This document shows, piece by piece, positions 25,101-36,221 of a stretch of DNA of 64,000 bases (its first letter is position 1; each line of letters starts with the position of its first letter). The notes below the pieces were generated by a model. That model ran no database searches. It was not told the DNA's origin and worked only from the letters and a program-made list of their open reading frames with translations. This DNA is from Penelope pileata (lineage: Eukaryota > Chordata > Aves > Galliformes > Cracidae), in NCBI GenBank assembly GCA_013396635.1, contig WBMW01000442.1, positions 1,092,111 to 1,156,110 on the forward strand, written 5' to 3'. The translations under genes and the position numbers were made by a program.

Positions 25101-28100
25101 AGAGCAACCACTCACTACGTCAAAGTCTACAAATACAATAATCTGCCCTTAATCCTCTAAATCAGAGGAAAGAGAGCTCAACTGAAATGGAACTGAATGA
25201 GCTGTGCTGTTCCAGCCAAGATCTGGCCCTGTACATTTTTTTCTTCCTCTTTTACCTTTGTGAACAATTTTCCATGAAGCTAATATTTTTGCTGTTGTTC
25301 AGGTGTGTCTTAGTTTGAGGAAAGGGAAGGAGACATGGAAAGAGTGAAAGAATTCTTTTGCACTGATTTGAACATTGAACAGAAATTCAAATCAAGCAAT
25401 GGAAAAATCTATTGGTCTGTAACTTCTATCACCATCTCTTTCGAGGAAGGTGTGGACAGAGCCAAGTTTGTTCATCTCCACAGTAATGACCCAAACTACA
25501 GGTGGGGGCACTGTAGAGCACAGAGAATTAATTTGAGAAGAGGTCCCAAACCAGCTTAGACCTTGAGGCCGTGCTACTGTGTAAGACGATGTGAGCGTGC
25601 TCATATCCAATTCACGGCTAATTTTGCTGGTATTCTGTGTCTATTGAATGTTTTGGGCCACTTACTGACGACTGAAGGAATGTTGGCTTTACGTAGTTTA
25701 GATCAAAGATGATGGGGATGTGTAGATGGTTTTAAGTCCTAAACCCCTTCCTGCAGCCTCCTGAGCAAAGCAAGCACTCCTGCTCAAGCAGGAGCAAGGC
25801 CATGTGTTTGTCACACCACTCTGATGTACCAGTTAGAAGCACAACTCTGTCTCCTTCAGGTATGAATGACTGGAAGAAATGAATTAGGTTATTATCTGTG
25901 ATGAGTCATGATTATTTATGTTAGGAATTCAAATCAACCTGATCAAGTCAGGAGGCAGTAAGGAAGCTAAAGAGAGCAATGAATCTGACTGAGGTTAGTA
26001 TTTCATTTCACGTTGATTTCATCCTTCATATTTTATACCAAAACAATCCTTATGCAAATCTTTTAGGTTGAATTCTGCTGCCTTGCTCGCTCACTCTCTC
26101 AAGGTACAAAACACTGTTGAAGAAACAAAACACATTTCTGCAGCTCTTCCCTTTCCAGCATTTTATTTACAAATCTAACAAGTGCAAAAGCCCAGGAGAA
26201 CAACTTTCCTTCTGCCCACGAACACTGTCTGCTGGCAATATCTTCAAGCACAGCAGGTGTTTAATAATCTTTCTTTTTCGAAATGACTTACAAGTAGATT
26301 TCACAACAAATTAAAATGTTAGCGATATATTTGGATTGCCCTACTGGCTGAGAGCACACTGAAGTAGAAGTAGTGTTGCAAGAGTCAGTATTTCTAATGC
26401 AGAGCACTGCTGACCTTCCGGTAGAACAAATGCTTGAATCACCGTTACTGAATGACTTCTGTTTCTCTAATACCAGAGAATGTAGCTGGGGTCAGACCTT
26501 GGTTGTGCTAAACTCCTCTCAGATGGGCAGTCTGCACCTGCACAGGAGGCATCTGGCAAGATTCCTGAAAAAGTCTATGCTGGAACATATTAGAGATACC
26601 AAAAGAAACTTGCCCGTTTTCCAGATGATGAACACTAGGATTTCTTCAATAACAGTAACACAGAAACCAAGCATTTTCTAGAACTGTCCCATGTATTTGC
26701 CTTCCAAGTGAAACAGAAGAGGTGGTGATATCAGGACAGGAAACAAAAATAAAAGGTAAGTAAAGATTTAGAGTCAGAGGCCACCTGTAAGGACGCAGTA
26801 GACAGCAGTCTGTGACTCAAAAATTAGGAGGCATTACTAGGAATCATGTGGCAAATGGAGAAATTGTAATAAACACACATAATAACAGAAAGACAGGAAG
26901 AGCAAAACTATGAGCAAAGTGAGGCTTCAGAAGTTTCCAGAGTATCTGAATTAGGCAATGCTTTTTTTTTTTTTCTTCTTTCCAGATCAGCAAGGGATAA
27001 TTCATGTCCATTTCACACATGCTGTAATGTAACATAGTTTCTGGAAAAAAAACCTTTTTATTGCTTTATTTCTAAGGGACTAGAAGTTATCTGTTCCATG
27101 ATGACCTGTGACCAGAGGTACTTTCATAACAAGGTATGCTACTACAGACTTTAATCACAGGTAAACTTCTCAGGGATGCACAGATCTTTCCTTATCGCTT
27201 CATCTTCGTGATACAGAGAACTATTTGTTCTTAACTCACTAAGCACTCAGAAGCATTGCCTTTTCTTCATATCTCTGAGTTTTGTGACAAAAGATGCCAA
27301 TTGATTTACAGTGTAAGAATTGAATCTAGAAATGCGAAAGATTATTTAAGTAGATTTTGCACATACTTTACATTGTATGTGTGTTTAGATTGAGTCAGAT
27401 TTACTGCAGTAGACTTTTAGGTCCATAGCAAAATGGAAAAGAAACAACGTCTAAAATGTTTCAATGGGGAATGAAGCTAGCTTTTTATGTTTTCAGAATG
27501 AAACCTGTGTAAAGATACCAGGTTTATTTTTACAGCAGCCATGGCCCTTCTCTCATGAGTGGCAGACACACAAATGATGTCAGTGTGTATGACTAACAAC
27601 TAAAAATAAAGCAGATATTCTTGTAGAGGCTATGCAATATTCTATTAACACAAGACCATTTTGTTTAGTTTACATTTTGTTTGGACCTTGCTCATTCATA
27701 TCTTTTTCTGAGTAGCTTCCTTGTACCATATACTGTGATCTATTGTCACTCGTACTTTCAGAGGGTTTAGAAAGAAAAAAGTTCTGCCTCATCTTTATCT
27801 GATAAAAGCACTTCTCATCAAGATTTTAGGGACTCACTCACTTCCATGTCTCATCTTATTGCACCAAGTTAAAAAAGAAAATCCATAAAAACATTTCCCA
27901 ATTTATCTATTTTTCTAACATGTTGCTCTGGGTCATCATCCTTGTGGTAACTGTCTTGCCACATCTTTACAGTGATCACTCTCACGAGATACTCAATGAT
28001 GAGAGCGGTCAGACAGAACACAGCCCAGAATCCCACAGGGAATTCCCATACAAATCTGAATCCCCCCAGGAACCCCAAGAAACACCTTAGCATCAGTGTG

Positions 28101-31100
28101 CAGTGAAGCTCTCAAGTCCGCACATGAGCGGGGTTATGCCAAAGCTTTTTATTTTTTTAAATGTGAGGCTAGGGTGTTCCCAAACACCACATAGGGTGAG
28201 TCACTAAGCTTCCAACAGGCATGTGTATCCCCAAACTAAACAAAATAGTCTTGAATTAGTAGGTTATTATGTAATCTGTACAAAATTTCAGTGCTGACTG
28301 GACCATGGTCTTGCTAAGCAGGTTTCAGGGACAGAAGAACAGAAAATACACCAGGTACTGATCGGATCTTCTAGTCATAAAGGTGGACTTGACAGCCAGC
28401 ACACAAGAAATACTGAGAGATGTAAGAGTTTTAATGCCTGTGCTTTCAGATCATGGAGAGTGAGTCTATCAAACTCTCCTGTTGGAGCAATTTTTTTTCT
28501 TCTGTATAAATAATTACATTTGCACCTGAATAAGGATTTGAAACCTGATTTAACTGAACCTAGATTTTTGTCAAATACGGTGAGTTTGAATCCTTTCTCC
28601 ACATCGTTATCCAGATGAGACTTTTTTTAAAGCATCACTGTCTTTTCAGCTGGATTCTTCATTCTCTACATGACTTTGTTGTGTTCATTCTGATGTATTT
28701 TTTGTGAAACTTAAGGAACCATTGACATGGTAACAAGAAATAGGGTTTGATCTGCTTCTGAAACTTTTTCCTTTGATTAGCGATGAGAGTCTATAATGCG
28801 GTGTTTTAGACTTCCTGGACAAACAGCCTTAAATTACACTCAGCAAGACTTCATCTTAAGTAGTAGCACTATTATTGTTTTCTGTTTCCTATGTACTTCT
28901 TTTTTCCCAAGCTTTTCCTAAAAGCACTGACATGTATAAACATCTCACCAGACTTCACTGCATCAAAGTTCTATAAAATGTTCTAAAACAAGTGTACCTG
29001 AAAATGCTAGATCTCTGTCAGCTTTTAGTTCAATGTGCAAATCATATATTTGAATTTGAAGCATCCCCGTAGGGATGATTTGATGTCAGATAGGTATGTC
29101 TGGCTTTTCATGAAGGTAATAAATAATTTATAGTCAGTTTCAGTAAACATAGATTTTCCCCATTTTCTGTTTCAGCATTTTGACATGCTTTGGTTAGTGC
29201 CCCCCACAAAATCATTGGTCTTGTGTTGTGATCATCCTTTCATGTGATCTAAAAAGTGGACTAATTTCTTCCTGCACTGTTTTCCAGTTACTGTCACAGT
29301 AACTTAGAACCAAGGGCTCCTGAACTAATTTATTTCAATGTGAAACTCTTTACTGAATTTTAAATCCCTTGTTTGCTGGATATTTTTGCATATAATAGGC
29401 CCAAATTCCACTGCAAACAACCACCCTGGTAATGAACATCCCTGCAAACTTCAACATCCCAAGCAATGTGTTATACTGTTTCCATTTCTGGCATGGAACA
29501 CATTTTCTGCTTTGTCTTTCTCCAGAGCTACCTGGAGTCTCTGATGTTTTATTCTGATGACAAGATTCTATGGTCTATGTTGATCTTAAATCCTTTACAT
29601 AAAGACAAATGTTACTATATCTTTAAATCCAGCAACACAGTTGTACACAATCATATAGGTATATCATGCTCCCCAAAGAGTGGATGTTGCTGCTCCACCA
29701 TACTCATTCTTTATCTATTGGTAGATACTAGAACCCTGTTAACACATAGGATGTAGAAAGTTATTTAGTACTACTCATGGTTCCCCAAAATTCACCTTTT
29801 GTAAGAATCAGTGATTCTTCCCGATGGTGTTAAATTTTCTGAGATTATGCAGAAGGAAAGAGTTCTAGGATATGCCTAAATTTTACTTTTTTGTTACCAT
29901 TTTCTTTCAATTCACCAACATGTACTTTTCTCTACTGTTTTGTTCTTCCATCTTTGCAGTGAGAACAAACTCAGTACAAGACCCCAGGCCTTCACATTTT
30001 CAGTATTCTTATGTAAAAGTATGAAAACCACGTTTGCGTTCAATTTGCTTTATGTTTTGCATGACAGTTACTCATAATGTAACTTTACATTTATTGATGT
30101 TGTATCCATTGTTTTGATACTTGAAGGCTTTCATGGAGTGTTATTATATGTTACTTCTCTTGCATTTATTTTCATACAGTGAATGTTCACAAACCTGGTT
30201 CCCAAACCATGCAAATCTAATTCAATTTTGATCGAATTTGAGGCCAGTTCTGCCTTTTGTGACATGAATTTTACTTTGTATGTTGCATTCCCAAGAAATT
30301 CTATAACCTCAGATCTTTGCTTGCCTTTATTCTACTCTAGCCTAGTTTTAACACCTATTACTTGTCAACTCCTACAATGTTTTATTAAGTGTTCCTATTG
30401 GCTCTTCCTAATTTTCTTGTGCACCATTTTCTTTCACTTATAATCACTGCTTCCTATCAAATCAGGGCAGTCTCCCAAAACTGTCAAATTACTTTTTCAG
30501 CCCAACAGCAATCACCAGCTCTCCTAAATTTAACCTTCCATTCTTCATCCTTGCATTTAGAACACATCTTGCATATGTTTCATCTTTAAAGTGCAGCATT
30601 CTTGAGATTTGCTCTACACCGTATGAAGGCCTGAGTTAACAAAAATTATTAAAGTTACAAATACTTCAAGAGTCAACCATTTCCAGAAGTACAAAATAGA
30701 AAAATACTTTTTAATAGCTCCCCAATTACTTGCAATTGCTACTTGCAGGATCAGAAAGGGGAGATATTTTTCTTTGTAAGATTAAAGAGTTTCAGATTCC
30801 AGGAAATTTTCATCTGTTTAACATTTATATTTAGGATATTGAATTTATTCCCTTTTACTTGCATAACATAACTGGAATTTTGTTTGTATGAATTAGTAGG
30901 AGGCCTTTTTATTCCAGATTTAGCTGGACGTGCAAAACCACAGCTGAAACTGTGGTTAACAACATGCCCTCAGGAAGTTCAATCCTGCAAACCATTTTTC
31001 ACTCTCAGCTTTATCAGGAAGTTCTTACTGTCTTTAAAGTAATAACATGAACTTTGACTTTGATTTTAATGTATTCTTGCTTGGGAAGTACACCAGTGGC

Positions 31101-31607
31101 CAGAAATCATATGTGTACCACCATACTGTCTCCCTAGAATATTTACACCAGATTCTGTCTACCTACTAATTCTAAGTCTCAGTAGGGGACTCTTTCTATT
31201 TAACCAGTAAGTTGTTCCTTGAGGAAAGGAACAGGGACAGACTTGACCCTATTGCTGCTTCTTTCGTGAGCTGTTTTGGACAGCTAACAAGTTTACAAAC
31301 ATTTAAAGCACTAACGTTGTCTTTCTATAATGACTACAGAAGCCAATTACATGGTTTGCGTAACATGCTGCTATTACCGCATATGCTTCTGAATTTTAGG
31401 AATACTTCAAAATCACAGTTAAAATGGGAGCTGAATATGGATTTGTTACAAATAGAACTAAAGAACAAAATACCCTTGAAAGAAACAAAAGTAAAAAAAG
31501 CACTTCTACTGAATATGAGACAGATCTTTTTCCTAAAATAGAATATAATTTTAAAATAAAATTTCCATATAGTAGAAGAAAATGCTTATTTAAAATTATC
31601 TACTCAC
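19172..31607 (-). other. SHANK2: SHANK2 intron splitting the SH3 domain
   Basis: This 12.4-kb intron lies between the two SH3 exons. It contains a 330-bp CR1 fragment at 21251-21580, an AT-rich stretch at 19970-20030, and a T-run at 26962-26974. A 75-codon minus-strand frame at 27869-28093 has a hydrophobic segment and is listed in the findings. Otherwise I see no exon, RNA gene or further repeat that I can name. Confidence 0.8.
21251..21580 (-). mobile_element. CR1 LINE fragment with ORF2 C-terminus
   Basis: The plus strand shows the reversed CR1 3' end (AATCACAGAATCACAGAATT, then GGTTGGAAGGGACCT). The element is therefore on the minus strand, 5'-truncated at about 21580. A minus-strand frame at 21333-21575 reads through 80 codons, ending in VTEHWHRLPREVVESPSL and IFKTRLDAYLCNLQ, which is the C-terminal end of the CR1 ORF2 protein (endonuclease and reverse transcriptase of a non-LTR retrotransposon). 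The catalytic domains are missing, so it cannot move by itself. The uninterrupted frame suggests a relatively young copy. Confidence 0.95.
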
Positions 31608-31777
31608 CTTTTACTCTGTCTCCTTTGTGCAAATGAATTTCCCCTTCTCCTTGAGGTTGATATGGCTTTACGACAATAAAAAGTCTTCCAGGTACAGCAC
31701 TGTAAAGCTTGCGCTTTGGACCCTGATAATCCAAGGCAGACAGAGTATCCTTGCTGGCACTAGGACTGTAAACAGCA
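31608..31777 (-). CDS. SHANK2: SHANK2 exon: linker and N-terminal half of SH3
   Basis: This 170-nt exon has acceptor AATTTCCAG|T and donor AAAAG|GTGAGT. It encodes residues 117-172. The start (AVYSPSASKDTLSALDYQ) is linker, followed by GPKRKLYSAVPGR and then the first SH3 strands and RT loop (LFIVVKPYQPQ... through HKGDRVK, residues 148-172). The VVKPY segment stands where canonical SH3 domains have ALYDY, as is known for SHANK SH3 domains, which bind proline ligands atypically. The final G joins TT of the next exon to make Val173. The domain is completed 12.4 kb downstream. Confidence 0.96.
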
Positions 31778-32883
31778 CTGGAAATTGAAATTAAAATCAT
31801 TAACTGGTTATTTAAAATTAACACAGTCAATCATTTACCATCATATTGTTAGGATTAAATTAAGCAGTGAATAGCATAATCATCTTCCAGTAAGACATCT
31901 AACACTGCAGAAAAAAATACAAACACTTTTTTCCTTCATGCTCTTTAGATTGTTGAAATCTTTCTGTTTGAAATGCAATCAATATGCATCTGACCATGAT
32001 GGTCTAGAAAAGAAAACACATAAGTCTAAAGTTTTTAGTGTTTCAACAAATTGAACTTGCACATTCACAGTCCCAGATTAACTTAAATTTTCTGTACAAA
32101 CCATACATTACAAGCACCACAATTTGTCAGAAAGATTTTTAAACTTCGATATTTGTAATTTTTGTTGGGAATGGATATCTTTGTAATATTGCAACACTAA
32201 CTGAACAATCAAGACAACTGAATTATTAACTGAACAGATCGAATACTTATGTTACTCCATCACTCTACTATGGACTAAATAATCAAGTTACTCAATCACT
32301 CCAAGGCCTGAAGCTAAATGTTGGATCTGAATCTGCACAAAGCACGGTTCTTATGGCTAACATATTCTCTAAAAGATCATTACTTATTTGTGGTAATCAA
32401 TAGCTCTCGCAATGACTTCAGAATGGTCTGTCCAGATAAGTCATCAAAAAACACACAATCCAGTTACAGGGCACAGAGAGAAATTATTGAAAACCAGGGA
32501 ACAGTATATAAGCTTATTATTAAAAACCCCAAAATGAGTAACTGTCAAAAATATAGCACGACAAAGAGGCATAAACATATAGCATGAGAAAGAAGCAAAT
32601 ATTAAAGGGTGGAAAACTTACAGGAGATATCACAAGCTTCCAATACCCCTACTATTCAACTTTTAAGAAAAATGTAAAACTGGAGGTCTTACTCATAGTC
32701 TAGAAACAGAAAGCATTTATGAGAAAGAAGAATATTCACAAAGATTTTTAGGAAAAAGAAGATGAATAATTGGCAGTCTAGCATTGCAACTCTATATTCT
32801 TTTAAGGAGGAAGAAATGATCTCACACTGCTATGAAACAAATGAAGTATGAGGGCTGGTCTTTACTGCTTTGTCATCCTCTCC

Positions 32884-33032
32884 TTTTTTTTTTTTTTTTT
32901 AATTAACCAATCACCTACCAATATAGACGCTCTCAATATAGGCAAAGAAAAAGTTATCTGGCAAAAACAAAACAAAACAAAACAAAAAAAAAACAATACC
33001 AACAAACAAACAAAACCACAAAAAAATAAAAC
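32884..33032. repeat. T17 run followed by (AAAAC)n / (CAAA)n A-rich tract
   Basis: A run of 17 T at 32884-32900 is followed, after about 60 bases, by AAAAC and CAAA units and A-runs at 32963-33032. The two arms are complementary enough to fold back in single strands. This is low-complexity DNA; chance open frames across it are artefacts of composition. Confidence 0.9.
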
Positions 33033-34569
33033 ATAGTGAATCTTTCTTCTCAGGAACATTTCCATTCTACTGCAGTAACTTCACCACCACTTCGAATAGC
33101 ATCTCCCTTTCACCTCATCATGCTTTACTACTGTGAACAGGTGCTAGAAAAGATAAGCAGTCCTAAAGTGTTTAAAGGTGAACTCTGGTTGCATGTCTGT
33201 GAAGGACTTTGCATCAGAAACCTCAGCTGGCTCTCACACTTGTTTAAAGGAAAACAGGAAAACAAGATGTTCAGTTCTCAGTTTTGCTCCATTTCTTTTT
33301 CTTTACAAGTGAAGGAACAGTCATAACTGTAAATAATCCAGATCAATAAGCTGTTGCTCCACATACAATTTTCCACCTATATCAAGCTACATTTTCTGCC
33401 TAATCTGATAGCAGCCAGATAGCAGCATTTGATTCACCTATCACAGAAGCCTCATTCATTTTCTCTATTACTGAGAGAGGAGGGAGGAACAGCACGTTTA
33501 AGCTTTGCACTGAAGACATCATCTCTCATGAGACAGGCTTACTAGTGGAAATCAGGGCTGCAACATGGGGTCATGAACTCTTAAAATACCTGCCCCAGCC
33601 TGGGCTCCCAGCCCAGCGAGTCCCATGCCAAGAAGTAGCCAGAAGAGGATGTGGGGAGTTCAGAAGATGTGTGGACATGTTTTCCTCTCACCCAGGAGTA
33701 GATGGCCACCCCTGATGGCTCAGCCCTGATTGAGCCTGTGAAGGCACCTCCTTTCGTTACTCATGGTGCTGGTTCCCACAACACATTTTGTGTGGAGAAC
33801 AGCAGCCTGGTGAGAAGATAAATAAACACGTGAGTGACAGGCTGCAATTACCACATAGACCCCTTCCAGCATCACTCTCCAGCCCTCTCCTTTCCATCAG
33901 CAAACAGCTCTCTGAAACCTCATTAACCTCCTGGTGCTGCTAACCCTCTGCTGCACTCTGACCTCCTCCATTACCCTGTCCCTTCTGCTGCTGCTGTTCC
34001 AAAATCCAATCTGTGGAGATGTCAAAAAGGGCTTTGTCATATAAGGGGAGAAACAGCTTCATGGTGAATGTACTATTTGCAAATAACAAGGAGAGACAGC
34101 AACAATTCCCACATTTTGCTGATAGTAAGTAGGTGGTCGTACAGTGAAACAAAATCTGTGAGGAAAGTGTCATGTAAGGTGCCATTCGAGGCTGCAAAAC
34201 AGGACGGTGGTAACAGGCATTGCCTGCAGAAAAAAATTACTTATAACACAGTTTCAGTTGCCTTTACATTTAGAGTGCCTTCAGTTTTCTTCCAAGCACT
34301 TGTAGAGCTGTAGATGTCTCTGAAAAAAGTCCTGCTGGTACATAGCACAGAGAAGTCATCTGCAGCTGGACAGCTGTGCATGTAGCTGTCATACTGAGGC
34401 ATTAAGAGAACGACCAACATTTTATTACCATGCAATTTCAGGCAGGAAATTTGTTTTCACTATCATTTATGCTAGTTTTCCAAATTGTAGGATCACAAAA
34501 AGGAAAGTGGCTGAATAAATCCAAAGCAAATAAGTGTTACTCAAATTCTTACTAAATTTTTTCTTTTTT

Positions 34570-34672
34570 CATAGAATCATAGAAACACTAGGTTGGAAAG
34601 GACCTACAAGATCATCTAGTCCAACCGTCCTCCTATTCATTTCCATTCCCCAGCAATATCGCTACCAGCACA
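34570..34672 (-). mobile_element. CR1 LINE 3' tail
   Basis: The plus strand reads ATAGAATCATAGAAACACTA, then GGTTGGAAAGGACCTACAAG, ATCATCTAGTCCAACC: the CR1 3' end in reverse. It resembles the copy at 16597-16680 closely (GGTTGGACTAGATGATCTTG shared) and probably belongs to the same subfamily, in the opposite orientation. It is 5'-truncated and non-coding. Confidence 0.93.
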
Positions 34673-35911
34673 AATAATGATTTTCAGTTTTGGTGCCTAC
34701 ATCTGAAGAGAGAATAAGAACATGCAAAAGGTGCAAAGTAACTTCAACTATGTAACATTTTGTTTTACTGACTTGAAAAGAGTAAAGATCCAGATACTTA
34801 CAAAGACAAAGAGAAACCAACACCTGCACTGCTTAGCTACACTCTTGCCTTTTCTGCACTGAACAAGGGACGATTTTTCATATTAGGAAACAGGACAGAC
34901 AAAGCCTGATATTTTAAATGATGACTGAATTAAATGCATTTTGTTAAAACATTTAAGCTCTGATTCTCTCCATTAGCACCAAGCTCTGCTTCCCTTCATT
35001 TTTGTAGCCTTTTACTCTGGATTATCATCCCAGCACAACTTCATCACTTGCACACTTGACAGATGCATTTCCCACATCCTTCTCAAAGGGAAGCTGTAAC
35101 TAATTACCTGTTCACAGGACAGCGGCTTTACAAAGCTGAAGCCCTCATTTGTGATTAAAACCTAGACACAATCATCTGCTTTATCATATTACTTGCAATA
35201 TCTACATCACTCTAATTAGTCAGGATTTGCTCTCCAGTGGGACATAACTGCAGGATATTTGCAGAGTGCCTGCTAAATCACATCTATAATTTGAGAGGAA
35301 AGAAAGCAGTAAAGTCACGGGGAATGCAAAACCCTGCAGCAAAGATAACCATGACATGAGCCCATGGCACATTCACCACCAACTCAAGAAACTCCCTTTG
35401 CTCTCAGTCAGCCTCCTGTACAGCCCCACTTATTTCCCCCAGCTATTCCCTCTGGTTTGCTATTTGGTTCAGCACTCATCTGCAGGAGACATAACTTCAG
35501 TCTCTGCTCCATCACTCATGAGCAGCTCCAACACAGGTTTCAAGCACGACCAATAGTTTTCTGCAGGGACTAAGCATTTCAGAAATATTTTTCATGGCTG
35601 CTAAATACAACCATTTTTTTAACCATTAAAATATCTTGAGAACTTGCACTGTGATTTGGAGCTGATGAGCTTTGCTGAAATTTGTAGTCTGTCTTGTTGT
35701 TCAAGCTCTGTAAGGAACCAGCCAGCATTGACCATCAGGGATTGGGAGGAATTAAAACTTTCACACTCGGATATGTTCCCCTGTGTTGAGATTTTGTTAC
35801 CTACACATTATATAGTCTGCAAAATGGTCAGATGAATTGCATAAAAGAACATAGCAGTGCAGCATGATGCTGTTAAAGATATCTCATACTGTGTGAATGT
35901 TCAAAATTCAC

Positions 35912-36221
35912 CTGATGTGCCTGTGCTGCTGCCGCTTGACATCTTCTCCCAACCTGTTTAGGGATGGTGATCGGCTCCGGGAGGATGGAGTGTAACTCCC
36001 CACAGTTTTTACAGTTCCATTAGGATTATTCTGCATCTGTTGAAGTAGATGAGGTGAAAGGCTGCGGTGGGAAGAGGCAGAAGAGGAGGCTGACCACTCG
36101 GGGATGTTGTTGATGTTCAGATTGTTGTCACTGTTGGAACGAAGCAAAATACGGGGTGCCGCTAAGGTGCTCGGGGGTCTCCGCCTTCTGTTTGAGTAGG
36201 TAGGAGCCTCTCTAAAGGGCA
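35912..36221 (-). CDS. SHANK2: SHANK2 exon: Pro/Ser/Arg-rich linker before SH3
   Basis: This 310-nt exon is bounded by TTTCTTTACACAG|TG and CATCAG|GTGAAT. It encodes residues 14-115 (PFREAPTYSN through KRQQHRHI), with split codons for Val13 and Ser116. Landmarks are the basic RRRRPP run, TLAAPRILLRSNSDNNL, SHRSLSPHLLQQM and SYTPSSRSRSPSLNRLGED. All belong to the segment between the ankyrin region and SH3 in SHANK2; no globular domain is expected, and the many SP and RS sites suggest phosphorylation. The exon is shared by long and short isoforms. From memory, mammals have a longer Gly-containing stretch after SLNRLG; here it goes directly to GEDVKRQQHRH. Confidence 0.95.

Larger units (their letters stand above)
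31778..35911 (-). other. SHANK2: SHANK2 intron between linker exons
   Basis: This 4.1-kb intron is bounded by GT at 35911 and AG at 31778 on the minus strand. It contains a T17 run and an A-rich (AAAAC)n tract at 32884-33032, and a CR1 tail at 34570-34672. The stretch 33540-33960 is somewhat more GC-rich than its surroundings, but no gene is recognisable in it. Confidence 0.8.
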
